From: Chromera velia
Taxonomy: Eukaryota > Sar > Chromeraceae
Assembly (NCBI GenBank): GCA_018398765.1
Contig: JAHBMJ010004579.1
Coordinates: forward strand, 57,501-78,746
Direction: 5' to 3'
DNA length: 21,246 bases
Below the pieces are notes generated by a model, which had not been told where the DNA came from, did not search any database, and saw only the letters and a list, made by a program, of their open reading frames with translations. A program made the position numbers and the translations under genes. Position 1 is the first letter of the stretch, and every line of letters begins with the position of its first letter. Shown piece by piece: positions 9,491-19,119 of this stretch.

Positions 9491-12400
9491 ACTTGTGTCC
9501 ATGTTTTTTTTTTGTTCGTCTTTTTGTATGAAAAAAAAGTCGCACGGGTTGCCGGGAAGCGATGGAACTCCAGAGAAGAATGCGCAAAGAAAGCCCGGCA
9601 CCGCTTATCATTTGAAAACGCCACTGGAGAAACCCTTCACTTGGATGCATTTATATGAGACTGACTACCTGCGCCTTCTTTCTGTGTGCCTCCCTGTCCT
9701 TCTCTCCCTTTCTCTATCTGTTTCCGTCCGGTCTTTGTTCTGGGGATTTGAAATAAATAAAGAAAAGAGATTCATGCCCACACAGATGTGCACTCACTCC
9801 TGCATGCAGGGCGTTTCTGGCTGCCCTTCCAGCAGCACTCCTGTCGCCTGCGTGTGCGGTGTCACTTTGCGTCGCTGCGACTTCAGCAGCCGCGGTGGTG
9901 CGGGGACTGGTGGCCCGAAATTCGTCTCTGGGGGATGAGTCAGGTACGTCGGTCATGTCTGGGTGGAGTTTGGGGTGAGGCCGAACTTCTTCGTTTCTTC
10001 GACTTCTTTTTTTCCTTTCTTCCTTCGCACTTTCTGAGCTTCACCGAGCTTTTGGCTTCTGGAGTTGCACGATCGACAGAAAGGACAGAGATTGCTTCGC
10101 ATCAGGTGTACGGCCGGATGTTTCGACTGGATGGGTTTGAAAAGACAGACAGCTGCAGCTGGGGGACGAACAGGTTTCTGAATGAGCTTTTCTTCGCTGC
10201 CCCCGTGCCAGAAAGACCCAAATCCTCTGGTTTTTGTTGTGTCTCTCTGATTCTGTTTCATCTATTTCGTCAAAGATTCGATTCACACTTTGCAACCCCC
10301 CTCTGACTGATTTCTGTCTGTCTCCTGCAGATTCCGAGGGAGGGGGAGAGGACGACAGCGCAGGAGACGGAGCTGGAGTGGGTGTCCCTAACAACTCCCG
10401 GGGACCGTTTTTTGTGTGTGCGATGGCTTTTTTGGGCATGTGCGCGGGGCTTGCTGCGGTGTTGTCTCGAAGATTCCGGGCGCAGACGCTTGGAGTTGGA
10501 AGCTCGGACAGCAGGGGTGGGAACGGTCAGCGGGTGTTTTTGTATCGCTGTGAGGTTGAGATGGTAACACAAGGAGAGGGCGCAGGCGTGCGTTCTCCCT
10601 GTCTGTCTCACACTCAGGAGCGGGGGGTGACAACCGACATCGTTTCGAGCCAGTGGAGAAGTAGAATGTGAAGAATGTAACAAGAAGGAAAGTGAGGGCA
10701 GTTGAAAGAGCATCCAGACAAGAGAAAAGGGTGGTTCTCAGCAGTGTCCGAAGGTTTTTTTCTTTTCTTTGATTGTAGCAGGGAGGGTGTGTACATGCTT
10801 TTCGTCCATCCTTTCCTGTCAAGCCTCGCATCACCGTTAGTCGATAGAGGGGTGAAGAAGCTTTAGAGAGTGAGTCGCGCTTTTTCTGGTCGGTGCATAT
10901 TCTATCCACGGCGTAACATCAATGTCAGCATCATCGGTGCGTCGCAGATCAGCGTACGCGAGAGGACGAAGAAACTCCAATTGTGTCTGTTTCGGTTTAT
11001 ACACTGCCTTCCTGCTTAACTGCCTGCCTGCAGCGTCAACCGAAAAATCAGAAGGTGGCATGATGGCCGGCAGTACCCCCGATGCAGACGGTTTCACCTC
11101 GCTTCCCTTGGGGGGCGGTCCTCTTGGAGGAATGGGGGAGCCTGACGGTCCTGATGAAGCCCCTCTCGGCAAGCAGGTAGAGGGCTCTCCCCCCCCGTCT
11201 CCTGCAGACCTGCTTCCACCCCCTGCCCACCCGCGTGGCCGCATTAGCAGTCCCCGAACGGGGCCCTCAAAGTCTAGTTTCAAAACTAGGCGAAGAAGAG
11301 CCGGGGGGGATCTCGAGGGGGGTGGAGGAGAAGAAGAGGGTCAATCGGGGGGGCGCCGTCCACCTGCTTCAAAGTCTTCGCCCGCCGGTTTAGAAAACGT
11401 GCGGTTTGTGAGGTCGTCCTTGTTGTTTCAGATGGCGCTTGGTGCTGTGTTTCTGTTTCTGTTCGAGTCTGTTTGTGTTCCAGCTGAGTCTGATGGTGAC
11501 AGTCTCTCTGATGTCGGAGTGAAGATGGGTGCTGGTGCCGACATTCAGGGGTTACAGAGATCTGAAACTGCCCTTTTGTCTCTTATTCTCTTCTGCACGG
11601 GTGTGGTTCTAGGAGGCTGGACTCTAGACGCAACAGACGGTCCCTCCGTGGGGACACTTAGGGGGGGGGAGGATCCGTTGAATGGAATTCCTCTGGAAAA
11701 TGTGAAAAGAAGCCCTGCGGTTGGAGACAGAGACAGAGACGGGGAATCTAAGTGGGAGGCGGAGTTTGGGGATTTGGAGGGAGGGGAAGGGACGGGAAAC
11801 ACCCCCCTACCCCCTCTTCATGGGGCCCCTCCTCCCCCCTCAAGAAAGGGTAAACACCCGAAAAAGCCGAAAGAGCGGAAAGCCCTCCCACCCCGCCCAG
11901 GCCACCCTGCACCGTCTGTAGGCGCTGTGTGGGATGCGGGGTTCCATGCAGACTTCGCACCAGGAGAGGGAGACGGGGGCCCCGGCACAACGGCAGATCC
12001 ATTTGCTGCCGCCGCAAAGATGCCCACTGGCACGGTTGGGGGCACTGCTACTACAAATGGGCGGTCAGTCGAGGCCGCAGACCCGTTTGCAGCTGCGTCG
12101 TCGATTCAGATCATGGCAGGGGATGCTTCGGGCCCAGTATTTGGAGGTGGGCCCGGCCATGGGCCCTCGTCCCCTGATGCATTCTGTCCGTCTCCAGCAG
12201 GTGCTGCAGATCCTTTTGCAGCGCCTGCTGGAACGACAGGACCAGTGCCGTCTCCTTTCTTTGAAGAACAACCGGGAGGGAAGGTAGAGACAGTCACCCC
12301 TGCCATCCATACCAAACACCCCTTCCAGCAGCCTCAGTACGAAGTCCACGTAGAAGGGTCTGAGGAGGCAGGCCAGTGGTCTGCTGTGGTGAAGGAAACC

Positions 12401-14407
12401 CGTCCTCCCAAGTCCATGGAAGAAGAGGGTGAAGATGGAGACGGGGATCTGCCTTCCGTCTCTGCTTCCTTCACAAGACTTTTCTCCTCCACAGCCTCTC
12501 TCGAGCACAAAGATACTACCCACCTCTCGCAGCAGCCAAATGAACCCCCAAACCCAAGCCCAGAAAATCCAAGTATCCCTCTTGTCCCTTCCCCTTTTCC
12601 TAAAACCGATCCACCTGACGCCCGTGACAGCCCATCCCATGGAGAGGCAGATGCTTCTGAGCCCCCCGACCCTGAGTCGATTCACGAGCGTGTGGATGGA
12701 AAGGGAAAGGGGGAGGCTCAAGAAGAGGACTCCCAGAACGATGCTGCTGCCAGAACCAGCAGTTCCCCAATCCCCTCTCCCACCGAAGAGGATCATCAAA
12801 CTCCCGAGCAGAGAGAGGCACACGTGACAGTCGAGGAAGAATCATCTTCAGTTCCCCCCCCCCAGTCCGGACAGCACATCTATGAAAGAGATCCAGAGCA
12901 GCCAGCAGTATCGGATGGGTTGCATGAGGAATTTCGCTTTCCCGGACCAGAGACTGTGCCCATACCACCCCACCCAACCGATGCAGCGCTTGCCGGCATG
13001 GAAGGGAAGGCCCCTTTTCCCTTCCACGAAGAAGAACCCTCGGGTTCAGCCAGAGGGCCACAGGAGACCCCTCCAAAGCCCCCGATAGTCTCTGATGACT
13101 CAACCCCTCCTTCTCCTTCTTCCTCTCCTCAGCCTAATGAGGGAGCAGGGAGTTCCTCCCTCTTTCCCCTGACTACAGGGAGGAACATGCGGGAGGATGC
13201 CCCGGGCTGGGGGGAGAGGGGGGACCCTTTCGACTCCCCTGTGGAGAGTCCTGTGCCTGTGCCTGTTGATGGCAGTAGAGAAGAGGGAGGGGGGGGGGTT
13301 GCTGAGGAGATCGACGCTGGTGGACGCACAGTGGAAGAAGAGCCTCCGCTTCCTGTTGGCGGTGGAGATGGCGTCAGGCCGTCAGAAACCTTTGGAGAGA
13401 ACATTCGTGCTGTGGAGACGGGGGAGGGGAGGGGGGGCAGCGCCAGTGCCACTGCAGGACCACAAGGGGTGTGTGTTGACGGCGTTTCAGATTCTGGGCA
13501 GCTTGTGGGGGTCATCTCTGGGGAGGTTGCAGAAGGAGACAAAGAAGAAGCGACAGGAAGTGCAACCGCATCAATAGCGCTGGTTGAAAATAGTCCTGTG
13601 GACCCCCGTAGTATGTTTGATGACGGGGGTGCGCGTGTTTCCGTTGAGGCGGACAACAGGGGTATCCTATTCGAAGCCGGGGGAGACAATGGCTTCACAG
13701 AAGAGGCAGACGATGCCCCCGACATACCTCCCAGCAACAGCACCCCTCCCTTTGCAACACACACCTCTTTTGTCAATGGATCTGCCATGAATGGGGGGCA
13801 CGTGTCTGCCCCAGTGCCCCCGTCCGATGATGCAATTTCGCCCTCTGCCCCTGCAGGCCCCTCCCCCTCTCCTCAAACCCAATGGGGGTCCGTGGAAGAG
13901 GAGGGGAGGACTGATCAGAAGCATTTGAATCAGATGGAGTCCCCAGATCCATTGTATTCTGTCGAGACGTTTCAGCAACCGTCCGGGACTTCAGTCTCAC
14001 CTGAAAAGGAAGAGGGCGATGAAGGGGTAGCGAATGCCCAAACCGTCTCCCCCTCAGGATCGTCTCCAGATGCAGACAGACCGATGGATGAGTTGGCTTC
14101 CGGAGATCCGTTTTCACAAAACCCCGCAGCATCCCCAAGTCAGCCCGGCCCTGTGCCTGCTTTCCTTCCATGGGGAGACCCCGGGGGAGATCCATTTCGT
14201 ACGGATGAATCCGCAAAAACGAACGTCGTTGACGCTACTGAAAGAGTGGGAGGGGACGGGTCTAGTGGAAGCGACTCTCCTCCTGTCAGGGAGTCTGCCT
14301 CCGGGATGATTCACTCACACTTTCATGCAAGCGAGACAAGCGACAACATTGCAGGAAATGGCGCGGCTTTTGTGCTTTCGGCAACAGAGGAAGAAATGAA
14401 TTTGTGA
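6891..14407 (+). CDS. Predicted polytopic membrane protein with long DPF-motif tail, 8 exons
   Basis: Family not recognised. Predicted exons: 6891-7080, 7205-7368, 7682-8164, 8680-8798, 9078-9386, 9810-9943, 10331-10525 and 11034-14407, about 1655 residues. All seven junctions agree in phase. The ATG at 6891 is the first after an in-frame TGA at 6882. Exon 2 reads like conserved coding sequence (WNPFTKKFIVESDNRIAQGL). Hydrophobic segments lie at about residues 100-117, 149-191, 239-279, 306-327, 367-389, 423-457, 492-512, 661-682 and 711-729, giving 9 to 11 membrane passes. From about 740 on the protein is disordered, acidic and rich in Pro, Ser and Gly. It has six DPF motifs (853, 881, 924, 1262, 1556, 1584; three inside ADPFAA repeats) and an RKALPPRP motif. 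DPF binds the clathrin adaptor AP-2 appendage in other eukaryotes, so a trafficking link is inference. Exon 3 may hide a further intron. Confidence 0.62.
7446..7563. repeat. Interrupted (GT)n microsatellite in intron 2 of the membrane-protein gene
   Basis: GT runs broken by AGT, GGT and AT interruptions, ending in a short GA run. A C-rich/CT stretch at about 7599-7640 follows before the TTGCAG acceptor at 7681. On the sense strand the whole intron is GT- and pyrimidine-rich. Confidence 0.92.
8803..8886. repeat. CT-rich low-complexity tract in intron 4 of the membrane-protein gene
   Basis: CTCTCT and CCCTCT units start just after the GTCAGT donor at 8799. They produce artificial Leu-Ser and, on the other strand, Arg-Glu reading frames. 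Confidence 0.85.
9392..9488. repeat. (CT)n-(GT)n compound microsatellite in intron 5
   Basis: A CT-rich run merges into a GT run at about 9456. It begins directly at the GTCAGT donor (9387). The tract lies within the predicted intron 9387-9809 and explains the long spurious frames on both strands here. Confidence 0.92.
10922..14407 (+). CDS. Alternative model: terminal ORF as a stand-alone 1161-aa protein
   Basis: This is the longest open frame in the window and could be annotated as a separate intronless gene starting at the ATG at 10922. Its first 38 residues would be a basic stretch plus a hydrophobic segment resembling a signal peptide (cleavage near AAS|T). I prefer to read 10526-11033 as an intron. 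The bases before 11034 form a good branch/pyrimidine/CTGCAG acceptor, and the frame joins in phase to exon 10331-10525, whose reading (TM segment, then SSDSRGGN) matches in style. Under either model the part from 11034 onward is coding and carries all six DPF motifs. Confidence 0.4.
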   Translation: MSASSVRRRSAYARGRRNSNCVCFGLYTAFLLNCLPAASTEKSEGGMMAGSTPDADGFTSLPLGGGPLGGMGEPDGPDEAPLGKQVEGSPPPSPADLLPPPAHPRGRISSPRTGPSKSSFKTRRRRAGGDLEGGGGEEEGQSGGRRPPASKSSPAGLENVRFVRSSLLFQMALGAVFLFLFESVCVPAESDGDSLSDVGVKMGAGADIQGLQRSETALLSLILFCTGVVLGGWTLDATDGPSVGTLRGGEDPLNGIPLENVKRSPAVGDRDRDGESKWEAEFGDLEGGEGTGNTPLPPLHGAPPPPSRKGKHPKKPKERKALPPRPGHPAPSVGAVWDAGFHADFAPGEGDGGPGTTADPFAAAAKMPTGTVGGTATTNGRSVEAADPFAAASSIQIMAGDASGPVFGGGPGHGPSSPDAFCPSPAGAADPFAAPAGTTGPVPSPFFEEQPGGKVETVTPAIHTKHPFQQPQYEVHVEGSEEAGQWSAVVKETRPPKSMEEEGEDGDGDLPSVSASFTRLFSSTASLEHKDTTHLSQQPNEPPNPSPENPSIPLVPSPFPKTDPPDARDSPSHGEADASEPPDPESIHERVDGKGKGEAQEEDSQNDAAARTSSSPIPSPTEEDHQTPEQREAHVTVEEESSSVPPPQSGQHIYERDPEQPAVSDGLHEEFRFPGPETVPIPPHPTDAALAGMEGKAPFPFHEEEPSGSARGPQETPPKPPIVSDDSTPPSPSSSPQPNEGAGSSSLFPLTTGRNMREDAPGWGERGDPFDSPVESPVPVPVDGSREEGGGGVAEEIDAGGRTVEEEPPLPVGGGDGVRPSETFGENIRAVETGEGRGGSASATAGPQGVCVDGVSDSGQLVGVISGEVAEGDKEEATGSATASIALVENSPVDPRSMFDDGGARVSVEADNRGILFEAGGDNGFTEEADDAPDIPPSNSTPPFATHTSFVNGSAMNGGHVSAPVPPSDDAISPSAPAGPSPSPQTQWGSVEEEGRTDQKHLNQMESPDPLYSVETFQQPSGTSVSPEKEEGDEGVANAQTVSPSGSSPDADRPMDELASGDPFSQNPAASPSQPGPVPAFLPWGDPGGDPFRTDESAKTNVVDATERVGGDGSSGSDSPPVRESASGMIHSHFHASETSDNIAGNGAAFVLSATEEEMNL

Positions 14408-15057
14408 AGTACCAGTCTGCATGGAAAAAGTCTTAAATTTATGTGTACTTAAACCAAATGATGCTTTGTTATGACGCTACTTATTACTGTTACCCGCAAT
14501 ATTTTTAGCCGGCGATGCCGCACCTAAACGTTATTATCATGTAAGCGCTTTGAATTTTTCTAATTAAATCTCTACCAAAGTAATTATTGCGTACAAAACA
14601 TTTAATTGACTATGACTATGACGTGCCATCGTTATCCATATACAGAGCTAGTTGGATACTTCTAACGTTAGGCAGGGAAAAGTTATTATTTTCTAGGATG
14701 CCACGCTACACTGTCTTAATCAACACTTCAAATCAAAAGCTTCAATCTCGCGAGAGGCATGCTTCTTCATCAAAGCTGCTGGCTCCCAGGTGAGGGTCTT
14801 CCATCTAACGCACTTGACCTGATAGCGGTGTCCTCTTCCACACACAACGCGGTCCTTTAATTAATCTTCAAGAAAAGCAGCAATAAGAGTAAGTAGAATT
14901 AATGATCAAAGCTAGGATCAAAGAAATATCCTATCCTATCATATTTTGAAACTTTAGTGACTAGGCAATTAAGTCGATAATTTAATGACTTGACATCCGA
15001 TGCAATAGACCACGGGGAGCCCTGGGTCCCGGAACAATGGGAACTTTAATCTTAATC
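14408..15057. other. AT-rich spacer between the membrane-protein gene and the retroelement
   Basis: It must contain the 3' UTR of the gene ending at 14407. It is AT-rich, with no frame of protein-like composition and no recognisable RNA gene. It was continuous with the sequence from 20813 onward before the retroelement inserted. Confidence 0.6.
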
Positions 15058-15062
15058 GTAAC
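15058..15062. repeat. Target site duplication GTAAC, left copy
   Basis: GTAAC directly before the 5' LTR is repeated directly after the 3' LTR (20808-20812). A 5-bp duplication is normal for Ty3/gypsy integration and fixes both ends of the element. Confidence 0.9.
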
Positions 15063-15382
15063 CGTTACGTTTTGGCTTGTACGGCGACCTAATCACCCGC
15101 CAAACTTGCTAGAACTGGGACTGGGAAACTAACTTCGCAATACCAAGCCCGGCCGGCATTAATTAAGTGCACTAAGAGAATTAAGTGACAGACTGACAAT
15201 ACAGAGAAAGAAATAATAGACTTGCAATACAGAAATAAATAGAAGCATGCCGTACAGTCTTCGTCCATCTGTATCGCTTGAATGGAGTCCTTGAAAGTGA
15301 ACTCTGACTGACAGACTTAAGGAGGTAAGGTACGATAAGTCTCCAACTAGACTACGTTCTTAGTCTAAGAGGAAATCTGACA
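15063..15382 (+). repeat. 5' LTR, 320 bp
   Basis: It starts CGTTACG and ends TCTGACA, and aligns without gaps to 20488-20807. It supplies the promoter and, in the 3' copy, the poly(A) site. An AATAAA at 15234-15239 is shared by both copies and is a candidate poly(A) signal. The first two bases are CG in both copies rather than the usual TG. Confidence 0.95.
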
Positions 15383-15393
15383 TCGTAGCAGAG
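15383..15393 (+). promoter_or_regulatory. Primer-binding site, initiator-methionine tRNA type
   Basis: TCGTAGCAGAG directly follows the 5' LTR. It matches TGGTAGCAGAG, the complement of the 3' end of eukaryotic initiator Met-tRNA, at 10 of 11 bases. This is the minus-strand DNA primer site typical of many Ty3/gypsy elements. Confidence 0.8.
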
Positions 15394-15460
15394 AGCCCCG
15401 GTCCTCCGCCTCAGGGAGACCCCGCTCTGCCTCTCAACCGTTGTTTGAAGTGCGGGCAGG

Positions 15461-16480
15461 ATGGACCCGTCTACTATCACTCCTGAGCTCATTCAAACTC
15501 AACAGTAGCAGCAAGCTGAGATCCAGGCACTGCAGGTCCAAAACGGGCAGTTAACCCAACAGAATCAACAGCTGCACCAAGAGCTGATCAACCACCAGCA
15601 GACAGTCGTGACAGCACAACAAGGCACCGCGGGAAACAGCCCTCCAGCGGCCGTGAAGTCAAATTTAAAACCCAAAGAGCCGTTCACGTACGCAGGCAGC
15701 CACAAACAACTCCCGGATTGGCTCCGTACGACCAAGAGATGGCTTCGCTTGTCGCAAGCGTCGGAAGCCAAGAAATGTGAAGCAGCATGTCAGTACCTAT
15801 CCTGTCCCCTGCAGAGGTGGTACAAGCTCGAAAACCTCCGAACGCCGTTCCAGGGGTGGGAGAATTTCAAAGAGAGGATTGGGAAGAAGTTCAAAGACCC
15901 AAATGCTCAGACACGTTTGCGAGAGGAAGTCCGAGCAATGAAATGTGGGAACAAGACAGTACAGAAGTACACCGATGACTTCATAGAGAAGGCCATGCAG
16001 ATTGAGGATGTCACAGAAGCCGACCTACTGCACGACTACCTCAGGGGATTGCTAACTAACATTTGTCTCGCTGTGAAGCGTTGGGGAGTCACGGGACTTG
16101 AGGCCGTCATGACAGTGGCGGACGAGGAAGACCAATTGATCAGAGGCGAGCGCGCCGATAGAGGCGGGCATGTGGTGCAACAGCGTAACACGGATAGGCC
16201 TGCATCGATGGAAATAGATAGATTGTCGCGCTTATACGCGCTGTCGCACGAGCAGGTGCAGAGGCACATCAGAGAAGATAGATGTTTCAACTGCCACCAA
16301 CAGGGCCACCGGGTGAATAGGTGCCCAAAGTCCAACAACCGTCTCTGCCCCCAGCAGCACCGAAACTTCCCATACCAGTCATTTCAGCAGCAACAACAGC
16401 AGCATTGGAATGCCCCTCCCCGTCCTGACAATCAGAATTTCAGGCACATGGAGGTCGGCAGCCCTCTTATGCAACTTTAG
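15461..16480 (+). pseudogene. gag: Retrotransposon gag (capsid and nucleocapsid), one internal stop
   Basis: Gag forms the particle that packages element RNA. The ATG at 15461 opens the frame, but TAG at 15506 interrupts it at codon 16 inside a glutamine-rich stretch. The next part carries a retrotransposon gag domain (around PFQGWENFKERIGKKF and LHDYLRGL, about 15680-16070). A CCHC zinc knuckle follows (CFNCHQQGHRVNRC, 16283-16324; C-X2-C-X4-H-X4-C intact). A glutamine-rich tail leads to TAG at 16478, followed by G. The same frame continues into protease, so this second stop lies between nucleocapsid and protease. There the murine-leukaemia-type retroviruses use UAG readthrough. Confidence 0.9.
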
Positions 16481-16659
16481 GGTCCAGTGGTGCCCTCAGG
16501 TCTTGCACCTTCGCCCATGCAGTACCAGCAGATGTGGCAGCCTGCCGCACGCCCAGTCACTGACCTCCCGCCGGGGTTGTGGGGGTCGCAACGGCAGAAT
16601 CAGAATGCAGGCATGCAGAACGGCTACCCGTTTTGCAGATACTACTCCACGAAGACCTC

Positions 16660-17104
16660 CCGCGCACCGGAGAAGCTCATCCGCTTCCACGGTCGGTTGG
16701 CAGGGGTCCCTGTTCGCTGTCTGTACGATCCTGGGGCAGATTTCAACTTTCTTGCCCATTCCGTAGCCAAGTCGAACCACTTCACTCTCTGGGATCTCGA
16801 TGAACCAACCGCATGTAAGGGTGGGTTGAATGGGGGACCGCAGCTTCCGATTTCCCAGGAGGTCAAAGGCCTTCCCCTCTGCATCCAGGGCTTCAGCGCG
16901 CCTCTGGATCTCATAGTAGTCGATCTGGACGATGATTACGATGTTATGTTGGGGATGCCCTTCTGTGAGGAGTACATTCCTATCCCCTATTACCGTGAGA
17001 AGGCCCTCACGATCCCTGCGTGTGAGTCGCCGACCGGGAGAGACTTGCTCCTGCTTGACAGCAAGGAGTACCCGGCGGAGGGGGAGGGGGAGGACTTCTT
17101 TAGC
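16660..17104 (+). other. Aspartic protease domain of pol, altered active site
   Basis: The stretch after RFHGRLAGVPVRCLYD resembles the retropepsin fold, with the catalytic Asp at 16727-16729. The usual D-S/T-G-A appears here as D-P-G-A. Proline in place of Ser/Thr would probably harm the active site. A second hallmark region (YDVMLGMPF, about 16936-16965) matches the 'ILGMDFL' segment of the family. A TAG at 17105 closes the open stretch. Confidence 0.75.
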
Positions 17105-17399
17105 TAGAGAGAGCTCCATCGGCTGATGAAGAGACCCAGTTCCTGTGTGCATCTATTCCGCCTCGAAGCAGTATGGAAGGGGGGGGTGAGTGGTACGTTG
17201 GGGGTGCATTCCCTGCAGTCTGCCGGTAAGCCCGGAGACCCACCGCCCCTTTCATCTTTCCCCCCTGACCATCCTATCAATTCTTCAACCTACACGGGAT
17301 TCCGAAAGCACCTCCAGAGCAAAGAAGTCCCGCCCAGCGTCCGACCGGTTCTCGAAAAACATTTTGATCGATTCCCAGACGAACTCCCGGGTCTCCCGC

Positions 17400-18042
17400 C
17401 CCACCAAAAGATCGAGTGTGAGATCAAGCTCGAGACAGGGCACTCTCCTCCTGCGAGAGCACCCTACCGACTGTCATACGGTTAACTTGATGAACTGAGA
17501 CAGCAGTTAGACTCATACCTCGAGAAAGGGCATATCCGCCCTTTAACAAGTCTATACGCTGCGCCAGTCCTGTTTGTGTAGAAGGCAGACGGGACGTAAC
17601 GGATGTGCATCGACTTCACGGGACTTAATAAGATCACAGTCCGCGACAAATTCCCTATTCCTCACCCAGAGGAGCTGCTGAGTCGCCTCCACGGCACGAA
17701 ATTTTTCTCGTCTCTGGACTTACGGCAATACTTCCATCAGACAAGGATCAGGGAGGGAGACGAGGAGAAGACGGCATTTGTTACAAGGTACGGCAGTTTT
17801 GAATGGCTGGTGATGCCGTTTGGTTTGTGTAACGCACCTTCCATCAGCATGCGTCTCATCACGGATGTGCTCAGACTACTCCTTGACAAGTGTGTTGTTG
17901 TGTTTATTGATGATGTTCTTGTTTTCAGCCGCACTCCGGAGGAGCATATCGAGCATATCAACCAAGTCTTTTCCCTTTTGAGGGAACACCAGCTCTACGT
18001 CAAGGTCTCTAAATGCGCATAGCTTCGGACAGAAGCGAAATT
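17400..18042 (+). other. Reverse transcriptase domain of pol
   Basis: RT copies element RNA into DNA. Visible motifs are the entry segment APYRLS, RMCIDFTGLNKITVRDKFPI, the SLDLRQYFHQ block with the first catalytic Asp, LVMPFGLCNAPS, and FIDD at 17903-17914, a variant of YxDD with both Asp residues intact. The KVSKC segment ends the domain. TAA 17483, TAG 17579 and TAA 17597 break the first third, and TAG 18020 breaks the end. Confidence 0.9.
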
Positions 18043-18179
18043 TTTGGGGTTGGTGGTTGATGAGAAGGGGGTCAGACCAAGCCATGAGAAAATGCAAGGG
18101 CTTACTGAGTTCGCACAACCCACAGACCGCACTTCCCTGCGCCAGTTTTTGGGACTGGCCAATTGGTTTTGCTGGTTTG

Positions 18180-18600
18180 TCCCGAGGTTCTCGTTTCTTA
18201 CGAGGCCCCTCACATCCCTCCTCCAAGAGAACGTCCCCTTCGAATGGAAGACTGCACAGTCGCGTGCGTTTGCTGAGCTGAAGAAGGCAGTACAGGAGCA
18301 TGCCACCCTTGCCCTCCCCAATCCCAGCAAGCCAGTCATTCTGGTGCCCGACGCATCGCAGTCTGCAGGAGCTATTGGGGCTGTCACCCTCTAGAAGGAC
18401 TGTGCAACCGGAAGATACCGCCCCCTCGCTTTCGGTTCCCACCGTCTGACATCTATGGAAGCCAAGTACCCCGTCTGAGAGTTGGAATTTCTAGCGATTG
18501 TGCATTTCGCAAAGGTGTGGAGACACTTCCTGTCTTCAGACTCCGAAATATGGACCAATCACCAGAGCCTCACAAATTTCAGCCACCGATCGTTCGAATT
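18180..18600 (+). other. RNase H domain of pol, third catalytic residue changed
   Basis: RNase H removes the RNA template. PFEWKTAQSRAFAELK marks the start and VPDAS carries the first Asp. YRPLAFGSHRLT and ELEFLAIVHFAKVWRHFL carry the Glu. In the last motif, family TDHxSL reads TNHQSL, with Asn at 18557-18559, a single G-to-A change that removes a metal-binding Asp. Stops lie at 18392 and 18476. Confidence 0.85.
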
Positions 18601-19119
18601 TTGCTCCCTGCGAGTCCGACACTGGATTGAGTTCATGCAGGAGCTCGGCATCACTCCAAAGTACATCCCAGGGAGAGCAAACATTGTGGCAGACGCCCTT
18701 TCCCGAAACCCTCCTGCCGCACAGCAGCTCATGCCGTCTTCCGCCGAGGTTTCTCACATGGGTCACGCTCAGCGTCTGCCTGTACGTCCCAGGCCCCTGC
18801 CGGAGGCTGTCCCGGTGTCTATCCAGCCCGTTGGGTCTTTGGGGGCAGAGTACGCTGATCTGCTTGATTTGGTTCCTGAGATTGAGGAGAGCCAGACTCC
18901 AGTTAGGGAGGGAGATAGGCAGCAGTCTTGGGTGGGGATGGAGTTGCAGAGTTTGACGGTCTCCGCCACACAGTCACAGGCATTCTTTGATGCCTGCAGG
19001 AGGGGATACTCAGCCGATCCCTTCTTCCACCCTGTCCTTCAGCATCTGTCATAGCAGCACCCACCCGCTCCCACCCCTGATTTTGCTCTTCGTTTGCAAG
19101 GCATGTCGCTTCGTGCCGG

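Noticed and set aside
9069-9938. 289-aa plus-strand frame
   Set aside because: It crosses a donor, the CT/GT microsatellite and an acceptor. The hydrophobic exon 9810-9943 reads in another frame that agrees in phase with both neighbours.
12065-13788. Long minus-strand frames of 252 and 219 aa
   Set aside because: They are shadows of the proline/serine-rich plus-strand exon, whose codon use opens the opposite frames. No recognisable domain is present.
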